Assembly (NCBI GenBank): GCA_035296565.1
Contig: DATHAQ010000059.1
Location: forward strand, 1 to 64,000
Length of the DNA stretch: 64,000 nt
Source of the DNA: JACCZR01 sp035296565
GTDB lineage: Bacteria; Actinomycetota; Thermoleophilia; Solirubrobacterales; Thermoleophilaceae
Reading direction: 5' to 3'
The notes beneath the pieces were generated by a model that searched no databases, was not told the DNA's origin, and saw nothing but the letters and a program-made list of their open reading frames with translations. The position numbers were made by a program, and so were the translations under genes. This document shows, piece after piece, positions 8,076-15,142 of the stretch. The stretch's first letter is position 1; every line of letters begins with the position of its first letter.

Positions 8076-8359
8076 TGGCCAAGAAGACCCACCACAAGCA
8101 CTCCTCCTCGAAGGGCTATCGCAAGCTGCTCGACTCCCTCGCGGCACTCGAGGGCGTGCACCGGGTCGCCACCGGCCGGGTGAAGCCGCGCATGGGCTCC
8201 GGCCGCCCGGTCGCGCCGATATCCAAGGTCCGGCCCACCGAGTCGGGGCTCTCGATCACCATCAACGCCGACGGCGCGGTCATCGACGCCTACGTGGTGA
8301 CCGATCGCCCCGACGAGGTGGCAGCGGCCATGGCCGAGCGCGGCTGGACGAAGTCCTGA
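8075..8359 (+). CDS. Small conserved-looking protein, possibly DUF2103-like
   Basis: A 94-residue protein starting with MAKKTHHKHSSSKGYRKLL, a basic histidine-rich stretch that could bind metal or nucleic acid. A beta-rich body follows (GVHRVATGRVKPR, GLSITINADGAVIDAYVVTD). The pattern of a KHSS start, a VxxVxxGxV strand and a late aliphatic strand is reminiscent of the DUF2103 predicted metal-binding family, but I am not certain. The ATG shares one base with the stop of the HAD phosphatase gene (TGATG), so the two form an operon. Function unknown. Confidence 0.65.
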   Translation: MAKKTHHKHSSSKGYRKLLDSLAALEGVHRVATGRVKPRMGSGRPVAPISKVRPTESGLSITINADGAVIDAYVVTDRPDEVAAAMAERGWTKS

Positions 8360-8371
8360 ACCGGGCCAGCA

Positions 8372-8839
8372 CTACGCGGGGGCCAGGTCCACGCCCAACA
8401 GAGCGCAGGCCTGCGGCGTGACCGTCAGCCCCGCCTCACTCGCCCGCCGAAGCCCCTCCGCCGGATCCAGCCCGCGGGCGTGGTGCAGGTGAGCCGCCCC
8501 CAGTGCGGCCACGAAGTCCGTGTGACGGTTGCCGTGCACTGCGACCGCGCCCGCCGGGCGCAGCTCGCGCTTGAGGAACGGCAAGAGCTCGTCCAGAGCA
8601 GCGGCGGCGCGCTCGGTGGATACGACGGGAACGTGATGCCACTCCAACCCGGCCGCCTCGTAGGCGCCCAGGTTGTGGCGCGTGGTCATGCAGGAGATCA
8701 CCATCCGGACGCCCGCCTCCTTCAGCCAGCCGATCTCCGCCTCGCGGCGGTCGGGGCGGTGGCTCCTCCCTCCACCTCCCGGCCGTTCGAGAAGACAGAG
8801 CTTGCGGGGCCGTGCCCACCAGATTCGCTTTGGTTCCAT
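8372..8839 (-). CDS. Dual-specificity-phosphatase-like protein lacking the catalytic cysteine
   Basis: A 155-residue protein. The first half resembles bacterial dual-specificity phosphatases (EIGWLKEAGVRMVISC, then NLGAYEAAGLEWHHVPV). In that family a P-loop HCxxGxxR follows a helix. Here the matching place reads AVAVHGNRHTDFVAAL, with no cysteine and no properly spaced arginine, so it is probably catalytically dead or uses different chemistry. The ATG at 8839 follows the MMT-like gene's stop by 38 bases on the same strand. It is convergent with the 8075 gene. Assignment is by pattern and is moderate at best. Confidence 0.5.
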   Translation of the reverse strand: MEPKRIWWARPRKLCLLERPGGGGRSHRPDRREAEIGWLKEAGVRMVISCMTTRHNLGAYEAAGLEWHHVPVVSTERAAAALDELLPFLKRELRPAGAVAVHGNRHTDFVAALGAAHLHHARGLDPAEGLRRASEAGLTVTPQACALLGVDLAPA

Positions 8840-8876
8840 GCCCGCCTGAGTGCGCGCGGGCCGAAGCTCGCCCCCG

Positions 8877-9143
8877 TCAGGGCAGACGGGCGGCGCGCAT
8901 GTCGACGCGCTCGCCGCGGAAGGGGATCCCCTCCTCCTCGAGCAGACGGCGCTGACGGGTGCCCTTGGCCAGCGAGCCGTCGGCCCGGACGATCCGGTGC
9001 CAGGGAACCGAGGGGTCGTCGCAGCCAAAGAGGACGCTGCCCGCGAAGCGCGGGGCCCCCGGCGACACGTCGCCGTAGGTCCGCACGAAGCCCGGCGGCG
9101 TCGCGCGCACCCGCTCCAGGACGAGGTCGGACCGGCGGCCCAC
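8877..9143 (-). CDS. Alkyltransferase-like protein (ATL)
   Basis: An 88-residue homologue of the DNA-binding domain of O6-alkylguanine-DNA alkyltransferase. The active-site motif PCHR is replaced by PWHR (W48), which is the hallmark of ATL proteins: they bind O6-alkylguanine without repairing it and flag the lesion for nucleotide excision repair. The helix-turn-helix segment VRTYGDVSPGAPRFAGSVL and the later SLAKGTRQRRLLEEEGIPF fit the family. The start is GTG 9143, divergent from the glutamine amidotransferase gene at 9162 with only 18 bases between. Length is typical (about 90-110 residues). Confidence 0.88.
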   Translation of the reverse strand: MGRRSDLVLERVRATPPGFVRTYGDVSPGAPRFAGSVLFGCDDPSVPWHRIVRADGSLAKGTRQRRLLEEEGIPFRGERVDMRAARLP

Positions 9144-9161
9144 GGCCGTAGACTCTCGCCG

Positions 9162-9971
9162 GTGTGCAGGATCTTCGGTTGCGTGGCGGCCGAGCCGGTG
9201 TCGCTGCGCCGCGAGCTGCTCGAGGCGCCGAACCCGCTCATCCGCCAGTCAGAGCACCACGACTCGGGGTGGGGCATGGCCGTCTACGAGCGGGTGGAGG
9301 GCGCCGACCCCGCTCTCATCCGCATCCCCGAGGCCGCCCATGCGGGCCGGGACTTCGCCCGCGCGACGGAGGCCACCGGGCGCATCTTCAACGTGCACGT
9401 GCGTCGCGCGACCGTCGGCGGGCTGGCGCTCGAGAACACGCACCCATTCACCCTGGGCAGCCTCTCCTTCGGCCACAACGGAACGGTCATCGACTACCCG
9501 CTGCTCGAGATAGAGGACGTCGCGGGCGACACCGACTCCGAGCATCTGTTCCGCTACCTGGTCGCCCACTTCGAGCCCGAGGACACCGTGGGCTCGCTGC
9601 GCCGGATGGTCGCGGCCGCTTCCGAGGCCTCGATGTTCTCGGGGCTGAACTTCCTCTTCTCCGACGGCTTTCGCCTCTACGCCTACCGCTTCGGCCTGTT
9701 CGACCTGTTCTGGGCCGCGCGCCCCGGCCAGGTGATCGTCTCCTCCGAGAAGGTGACCGAGGACGAGGAGTGGCACACCGTCGAGCAGGACGTGCTCTTG
9801 GTCGTCGAGCCGGGTGGGCGGCTGGGCGAGCCGCACGCCGAGCGCCTGCTGGGCGACGAGCTGGCCGCCAGGGCGCGCCTGGACCCCCTCAACGAGGGCG
9901 CGGAGCTGACCGGCGAGGACCGCGGGCGCTTCGCCGCCGAGCGCGCGCAGCGCATTGCCGCCGGCCGCTGA
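9162..9971 (+). CDS. Class II glutamine amidotransferase (YafJ/EgtC-like)
   Basis: A 269-residue amidotransferase domain protein. The mature N-terminus is Cys (GTG followed by TGC, sequence VCRIFGCVA), giving the N-terminal-nucleophile cysteine of class II amidotransferases. SEHHDSGWGMAVYE, IFNVHVRRATVGG and SFGHNGTV match the glutamine-binding and oxyanion positions of the YafJ/EgtC group. These hydrolyse glutamine or a gamma-glutamyl bond; EgtC acts in ergothioneine synthesis. Its end overlaps the next gene, a gamma-glutamylcyclotransferase-like protein, by 17 bases, suggesting joint gamma-glutamyl metabolism. Substrate is not determinable here. Confidence 0.85.
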   Translation: MCRIFGCVAAEPVSLRRELLEAPNPLIRQSEHHDSGWGMAVYERVEGADPALIRIPEAAHAGRDFARATEATGRIFNVHVRRATVGGLALENTHPFTLGSLSFGHNGTVIDYPLLEIEDVAGDTDSEHLFRYLVAHFEPEDTVGSLRRMVAAASEASMFSGLNFLFSDGFRLYAYRFGLFDLFWAARPGQVIVSSEKVTEDEEWHTVEQDVLLVVEPGGRLGEPHAERLLGDELAARARLDPLNEGAELTGEDRGRFAAERAQRIAAGR

Positions 9972-10473
9972 GTTCGTCTTCGGCTACGCATCGCTGGCCG
10001 CCGACTCCAGGGGGATGCTGGCCCGCCTGCCCGGACACCGCCGGACGTGGGGCGTCGCCATGGACAACACCGAGGACATCCCCGGGTACAAGCACTACGA
10101 GACACCCGACGGCGACCGCCCCGCGGTCAGGGTCTGCTTCCTGGACCTCGAACCCGATCCGGCCACCACGGTGAACGGCGTGGTGGTGCCCGTCGAGCGC
10201 CCCGAGGAGCTTGACGCCCGCGAGCGCAACTACGTTCGTCGTGACGTGAGCGCGCTGATCGAAGGAGTCGAGGGACGGGTTTGGGCCTACTTCGGCTCGC
10301 CCGAGGGCCGTTTCCGTCGCCGAGAAGGCCAGGCGGTGGTCAGCCGCGCCTACCTGGAGGCGGTCGAGGACGGCTTCCGCCGCCTCGGCGAAGGCGAGCA
10401 CCGGGCCTTCCGGGAGAGCACCGAGCTCGCCTCGTTGCCCGTCTGGGACCTCAAGCGGGTGGACCACGGTTGA
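9955..10473 (+). CDS. Gamma-glutamylcyclotransferase-like (AIG2/ChaC-type) protein
   Basis: A 172-residue protein of the GGCT-like fold. The N-terminal strand and loop EFVFGYASLAADSRGML corresponds to the YGSL substrate-binding loop of GGCT/ChaC proteins. The later ELDARERNYVRRDV carries the expected catalytic glutamate region and the Tyr-x-Arg step. These enzymes release 5-oxoproline from gamma-glutamyl compounds. The start is inferred to be TTG 9955, inside the end of the amidotransferase gene, since the conserved strand begins seven residues later. Its TGA overlaps the TTG of the lipid kinase gene by four bases. Confidence 0.7.
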   Translation: MPPAAEFVFGYASLAADSRGMLARLPGHRRTWGVAMDNTEDIPGYKHYETPDGDRPAVRVCFLDLEPDPATTVNGVVVPVERPEELDARERNYVRRDVSALIEGVEGRVWAYFGSPEGRFRRREGQAVVSRAYLEAVEDGFRRLGEGEHRAFRESTELASLPVWDLKRVDHG

Positions 10474-11339
10474 GCTTTCGCCTGCTCGTGAACCCCGCCG
10501 CGGCAAGCGGGCGCGCCCTGCGGCGCCTCCCCGCCGTGACCGATGAGCTGCGGCGCCTGGGCGTGGACCCGGTCGTGACGCAGACGCGCTCACTGGACCA
10601 TGCGCGCGAGGAGGCGGAGGCTCTGGCCCGCGAGGGCGGCACGCTGGGGGCGATGGGAGGCGACGGCTTCGTGCGGCCGCTCGCCGGGGCGCTGCGCGAC
10701 TCCGAGGCCAGGCTCGCGGTGCTGCCCGGCGGCCGGGGCAACGATTTCGCCCGGGCCCTGGGCATACCGCGCGATCTCGCCGCGGCCGCCCGAGTGGCGG
10801 TGTCGGGGCGCGAGCGCAGCGTGGACCTGGGCTTCGTCGGCGACGAGCCGTTCCTGGGCATCGCCAGCTACGGCATCGACTCCGACTGCCAGCAGTACGC
10901 CAACAGCACGAAGGTCGTGCGCGGGAGCCTCGTCTACCTCTACAGCATCCTGCGGGCTCTCAAGCACTGGCGCGGGGCCAGCTTCAGCGTGGTGGCCGAC
11001 CGCGAGCGGCGCACCTATGAGGGGTTTGCCGCCGCGGTGGCCAACACCGGCGTCTTCGGCGGGGGCATGGTGCTGGTGCCCATGGCCGAGGTGGACGACG
11101 GGCAGCTCGACGTGCTGCTCACCAAGAGCCACCCCAAGTGGCGCTACCTGCGCGGGCTGACGCAGGTCTTCAGCGGCACCCACCTCGACCCCCGCTACAC
11201 CGAGGTCCTGCGGGCCTCCGAGGTCGAGCTCGACTCCTCTCCCCCCTTCGACGTGTTCGCCGACGGCGACCCGATCGGACGCACGCCCACACGCGTCACC
11301 GTCAAGCCGCGCTGCCTGCGCGTGCTGGTGCCGGCGTGA
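10470..11339 (+). CDS. Diacylglycerol/lipid kinase family protein (DagK/YegS-like)
   Basis: A 289-residue member of the diacylglycerol kinase catalytic family, which phosphorylates a lipid headgroup with ATP at the membrane face. The nucleotide loop GAMGGDGFVRPLAG replaces the usual GGDGT, and the strand VLPGGRGNDFARALGIPRD matches the PxGTxNDFAR motif with G in place of T. The C-terminal half (GFVGDEPFLGIASYGID, then DVFADGDPIGRTP) fits the family's beta-sandwich. The TTG start shares TTGA with the stop of the preceding gene and its own TGA overlaps murT by GTGA, so it belongs to the lipid II amidation run. Confidence 0.85.
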   Translation: MSFRLLVNPAAASGRALRRLPAVTDELRRLGVDPVVTQTRSLDHAREEAEALAREGGTLGAMGGDGFVRPLAGALRDSEARLAVLPGGRGNDFARALGIPRDLAAAARVAVSGRERSVDLGFVGDEPFLGIASYGIDSDCQQYANSTKVVRGSLVYLYSILRALKHWRGASFSVVADRERRTYEGFAAAVANTGVFGGGMVLVPMAEVDDGQLDVLLTKSHPKWRYLRGLTQVFSGTHLDPRYTEVLRASEVELDSSPPFDVFADGDPIGRTPTRVTVKPRCLRVLVPA

Positions 11340-12697
11340 GGCTGGCGGCCGGACGGCTGCTCGCACGGCTGGCCCGCGCCCTCAGCCGAGTGGTGGGCCG
11401 CACGGGCGGCACGACCGTGCCCGGGCGGTTGCTTCTGCGTGTGGACCCCGAAGCGCTCGCCGGATTGTCCCGGCGCCTGGACGAGGGGTCCGTGCTCGTC
11501 TCGGCCACCAACGGCAAGACCACCACCTCGGCCATGCTCTCGGCCTGCCTGGCCCAGGAGGGCCGCGCCGTGGTGCACAACCGCGCGGGCTCGAACATGG
11601 CCTGGGGCGTCGGGACGGCGCTCCTGGACGCCCAGGGGGGCCGCGGACAGCTCGGCCTCCTCGAGGTCGACGAGGCCTGGCTGCCACGTGTGGCCGAGCA
11701 GGTGCAGCCCAGGCTGATCCTCCTCTCCAACCTGTTCCGCGACCAACTGGACCGCTATGGGGAGCTGGAGCATCTGGCCGACCGCTGGGCCGAGGTGGTG
11801 GCGGCACACGAGGGTCGGGCGCGCTTCGTGCTGTGCGCCGACGACCCGCTGGTGGCCGACCTGGGCCGCGAGCGCTCGGGGGTGACCTACTTCGGGCTCG
11901 AGGACGACTCCCAGGCGTTGCCCGGCCTCCAACACGCCGCCGACTCCAAGCACTGCCGCAACTGCGGCCACGCCTACGTCTACGACGCGGTCTATCTCGG
12001 GCACCTGGGTCGCTGGCACTGCCCCAACTGCGGCCGCTCGAGGCCCGAGCCCCAGGTCGTGGCCCGGCGGGTGGAGCTGGAGGGCATGTCGGGCTCGCGC
12101 CTGGAGCTGTCCACCCCAGCCGGTGACATCGCCGCGCGGCTGCCCGTGCCCGGCCTCTACAACGTCTACAACGCGCTGGCCGCCGCTGCGACGGCCCTGG
12201 AGATGGGTGTCGCGCCGCACAGGGTCCAGGCGGCGCTGGAGGGCTTCGGCGCCGCCTTTGGACGGGTGGAGACCATCCCTGTCGAGGGCCGCGACGTCTC
12301 GATTCTGCTCGTCAAGAACCCGGCGGGCGCGAACGAGGTACTGCGTACGCTGGCGCTGGAGGAGGGCGAGCTGGACCTGTGGCTCGCTCTGAACGACAAC
12401 ATCGCCGACGGCCGCGACGTCTCCTGGGTCTGGGACGCCGACTTCGAACTGCTGGCGGGACGCACGCGGCGGGTCACCTGCTCGGGCACGCGGGCGGAGG
12501 AGATGGCTCTGCGTCTCAAGTACGCGGGCGTGGACGCGGAGCCGGTCGTGGATCGCGACCTCGAGCGCTCGCTGGAGTCGGCCGTGGCCGACCGCAACGG
12601 GGGCCGCGCGCTGTTCGCGCTCCCCACCTACACGGCGATGCTGGAGATGCGCGACCTGCTGGCCCGCCGTGGCCTCGCGCGGCGGTGGTCGGAGTGA
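11336..12697 (+). CDS. murT: Lipid II isoglutaminyl synthase, Mur-ligase-like subunit MurT
   Basis: A 453-residue Mur-ligase-like protein. The ATP P-loop ATNGKTTT is at residues 57-64. A Cys4 zinc ribbon (C207, C210, C229, C232, within CRNC and CPNC) is inserted in the central domain, as in known MurT. The C-terminal domain has LWLALNDNIADGRDVSWVWD, which supplies the aspartate that completes GatD's catalytic centre. With GatD it amidates D-Glu of lipid II to D-isoglutamine using glutamine-derived ammonia. A methyltransferase gene separates it from gatD, but all junctions are overlapping start/stop codons. Confidence 0.93.
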   Translation: MRLAAGRLLARLARALSRVVGRTGGTTVPGRLLLRVDPEALAGLSRRLDEGSVLVSATNGKTTTSAMLSACLAQEGRAVVHNRAGSNMAWGVGTALLDAQGGRGQLGLLEVDEAWLPRVAEQVQPRLILLSNLFRDQLDRYGELEHLADRWAEVVAAHEGRARFVLCADDPLVADLGRERSGVTYFGLEDDSQALPGLQHAADSKHCRNCGHAYVYDAVYLGHLGRWHCPNCGRSRPEPQVVARRVELEGMSGSRLELSTPAGDIAARLPVPGLYNVYNALAAAATALEMGVAPHRVQAALEGFGAAFGRVETIPVEGRDVSILLVKNPAGANEVLRTLALEEGELDLWLALNDNIADGRDVSWVWDADFELLAGRTRRVTCSGTRAEEMALRLKYAGVDAEPVVDRDLERSLESAVADRNGGRALFALPTYTAMLEMRDLLARRGLARRWSE

Positions 12698-13431
12698 GCT
12701 CGCTGACCGCCGACGGCCTGAGGGTTGCGTGGCACGACGCCGAGTGCGGCTCCTACCGCGCGGACCTCGCGTGTTGGCGGGAGCTGGCCGAGCAGGCCAA
12801 CGGCCCGTTGCTGGAACTCGGTTGCGGCTCGGGACGGGTCGCCCTCGACCTTGCAGCCGGGGGCCACGAGGTGACCGGGGTCGACTCCGAGGATGCGCTG
12901 GTCGGCGCGTTGCGCCATCGCGCCGCCGGCCTGCCGGTGCGCGCCGAGGCCGCCGACGCCCGCTCGCTGGAGCTGGGGCGCCGCTTCGCGCTGGCCATCG
13001 CCCCGATGCAGGTGGTGCAGCTCATGGGCGGTCGCTCCGGGCGAGCGAGCCTGCTCGCGGCTGCGAAGCGCCACCTGGACCCCGGGGGCCGCTTCGCCGT
13101 CGCGCTGGCGGACCCCTTCGAGGAGCTGCCGCCCCAGGACGCCCTCCTCCCCCTGCCGGACGTTCGTGAGGAGGGCGAGTGGGTGCTGTCCAGCCAACCG
13201 GTGGCCGTCCGCGTCGAGGAGCAGGGCGTGGCGATCGACCGCGTCCGGCAGGCGGTCTCGCCCGAGGGTGAGCTGACCGAGGAGCTGGTGACGATCTCGC
13301 TCGACCACCTGACGCCCGACGAGCTGGAAGCCGAGGCCGCCGAGCAGAGCTTCGTGGCCCTCCCCCGGCGCCGTGTGGACGCGACGGCGGACTACGTGGG
13401 CAGCTCCATCGTGGTGCTGGAGGCGCCATGA
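12694..13431 (+). CDS. SAM-dependent class I methyltransferase
   Basis: A 245-residue methyltransferase. Motif I LLELGCGSGRVALDLA (about residues 36-51) binds SAM and an acidic residue follows the second strand (GHEVTGVDSED). The C-terminal half is a small beta sheet with acidic loops. The start GTG overlaps the murT stop (GTGA) and its own TGA overlaps the gatD ATG (ATGA), so it is translated in strict coupling with both. The position implies a role tied to cell-wall precursors, perhaps modifying a lipid or peptide, but nothing in the sequence fixes the substrate. Confidence 0.85.
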   Translation: MSSLTADGLRVAWHDAECGSYRADLACWRELAEQANGPLLELGCGSGRVALDLAAGGHEVTGVDSEDALVGALRHRAAGLPVRAEAADARSLELGRRFALAIAPMQVVQLMGGRSGRASLLAAAKRHLDPGGRFAVALADPFEELPPQDALLPLPDVREEGEWVLSSQPVAVRVEEQGVAIDRVRQAVSPEGELTEELVTISLDHLTPDELEAEAAEQSFVALPRRRVDATADYVGSSIVVLEAP

Positions 13432-14135
13432 CCACCCTGCGCGCCGCGGCCCTCTATCCCGAGCTGATGAACATCTACGCCGATCGCGGCAACATCGCCA
13501 TCTTGCGCGCGCGCTGCGAGTGGCGCGGGCTGGGCTTCGAGCTCGCCTCGTCCAGCCTGGGCGAAGAGCTCGATCCCGCCGCTCACGATCTGCTCTACAT
13601 CGGGGGCGGGCAGGACCGCGACCAGGTGGCCGTGGCGGAGGACATGACTGCCACCAAGCGCGACGCCCTGCACGCGGCGGCGGACCGCGGGGCGGTGGTG
13701 CTGGCCGTCTGCGGCGGCTACCAGCTGCTCGGGCACTCCTACCAGCTAGGCGAACAGACGCTCCCGGGAGTGGGCCTGGTCGACCTCCACACCGTGCGCG
13801 AGGACGGGCCGAGGCTGATCGGCAACTGCGCGATCGAGTCAGACCTCGGGGTAATCGCCGGCTTCGAGAACCACGGCGGGCGGACCTACCTCGGCTCCGG
13901 CGAGCAGCCGCTGGGCAAGGTGCTCAGCGGCCACGGCAACAACGGCAAGGACGGCTACGAAGGCGTGCGGCGGGCGAACGTGATCGGCACCTACCTGCAC
14001 GGCCCGCTCCTGCCCAAGAACGCGTGGCTGGCCGACCGGCTGATCGAGCTGGCGCTGGGCATCGAGCTGGAGCCGCTCGACGATCGCCTCGAGGACGCCG
14101 CCTACGGCTCTGCCCGCCGGGCTGCGGGCGTCTAG
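13428..14135 (+). CDS. gatD: Lipid II isoglutaminyl synthase, glutamine amidotransferase subunit GatD
   Basis: A 235-residue class I glutamine amidotransferase of the CobB/CobQ type. The nucleophile is C95 in LAVCGGYQLLG and the catalytic histidine is H191 in IGTYLHGPLLPKN. IGGGQDRDQ is the family's N-terminal signature. It releases ammonia from glutamine for MurT. ATG 13428 overlaps the methyltransferase stop (ATGA). Length and residue spacing agree with known GatD. The next gene begins 11 bases later. Confidence 0.93.
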   Translation: MTTLRAAALYPELMNIYADRGNIAILRARCEWRGLGFELASSSLGEELDPAAHDLLYIGGGQDRDQVAVAEDMTATKRDALHAAADRGAVVLAVCGGYQLLGHSYQLGEQTLPGVGLVDLHTVREDGPRLIGNCAIESDLGVIAGFENHGGRTYLGSGEQPLGKVLSGHGNNGKDGYEGVRRANVIGTYLHGPLLPKNAWLADRLIELALGIELEPLDDRLEDAAYGSARRAAGV

Positions 14136-14146
14136 GGTCGAGCGCG

Positions 14147-15133
14147 ATGGCCGAGCGCACGTTCGTCACGGGGGGCTCGGGCTTCATCGGCGGCGCCCTT
14201 GTCAGGCGACTGGTGGCCGACGGCCACGAGGTGCGCGCGCTGGCGCGCTCGGACCGCTCTGCCCGGGCGGTGAGCGATCTCGGCGCCGAGCCGGTGAAGG
14301 GGGACCTCGGCGACCGGGCCTCGCTGGCGGAGGCCGCCGCGGGCTGCGAGCTGGCCTTCCACGCCGCCGCCGAGGTCGAGGAGTGGGGCCCGTGGGAGGA
14401 CTTCGTCCGCGGCAATGTGCTGGGCACGCTGAACGCACTGGGCGGCTGCCGCGAGGCGGGCGTGCGGCGCCTGGTGCACGTGGGCACCGAGGCCGCGCTG
14501 ATGGCCGGCCAGCCGCTGGTGAACGCCGATGAGACCGTCGAGCTGCGCCCCGACTCGCCGGCCTACTACTCCGCCACCAAGGCGATGGCCGAGCGGCTGG
14601 TGCGGCGGTTCGAGGGGATGGAGACCGTGGTGGTCCGCCCGCGGCTCGTGTGGGGCCCCGGGGACCCGACCGTCCTGCCGGGCTTGCTCGACGCCGTGCA
14701 CGCCGGGCAGTTCGCCTGGATCGGCGGCGGGCGGCACCGCACCTCCACCACCCACGTCGACAACGTGGTCGAGGGCCTGCTGCTCGGCGCCCGCGAGGGG
14801 CGCCCCGGCGAGGCCTACTTCGTGACCGACGGCGAGCCAGTGGTCTTCCGCGACTTCGTGACCCGCCTGCTGGCCACCCAGGGCGAGGACCCGGGCGGCA
14901 AGCAGCTCCCCAGGCCGGTCGCGACCGCGGTCGCGACCGGGGGTGAGGCGCTGTGGCGAACGCTCCCCCTCGGCGGCGCTCCCCCGCTGACCCGTCTCGC
15001 ACTGTGGCTGACCTCGCTCGAGTGCACGCTCGACACGAGCAAGGCCCGCGCGGAGATCGGCTACCGGCCGGTGGTCACCGTGGAAGCAGGCCTCGCAGGG
15101 CTGGCGAACGCCGCCCGTTCCTCCGCAGCCTGA
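14147..15133 (+). CDS. NAD(P)-dependent epimerase/dehydratase (extended SDR)
   Basis: A 328-residue extended short-chain dehydrogenase. The dinucleotide motif TGGSGFIGG opens the protein and the catalytic Tyr-Lys pair is in YYSATKAMAERL. VRPRLVWGPGDPTVLPG and the RTSTTHVDNVVEGL block are typical of the 3-beta-hydroxysteroid dehydrogenase/dihydroflavonol reductase branch, suggesting a hydrophobic alcohol or ketone substrate. It starts 11 bases after gatD on the same strand and converges on the large cyclase gene with nine bases between. A second related gene is at 20332. Confidence 0.88.
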   Translation: MAERTFVTGGSGFIGGALVRRLVADGHEVRALARSDRSARAVSDLGAEPVKGDLGDRASLAEAAAGCELAFHAAAEVEEWGPWEDFVRGNVLGTLNALGGCREAGVRRLVHVGTEAALMAGQPLVNADETVELRPDSPAYYSATKAMAERLVRRFEGMETVVVRPRLVWGPGDPTVLPGLLDAVHAGQFAWIGGGRHRTSTTHVDNVVEGLLLGAREGRPGEAYFVTDGEPVVFRDFVTRLLATQGEDPGGKQLPRPVATAVATGGEALWRTLPLGGAPPLTRLALWLTSLECTLDTSKARAEIGYRPVVTVEAGLAGLANAARSSAA

Positions 15134-15142
15134 GCGCAGCCG

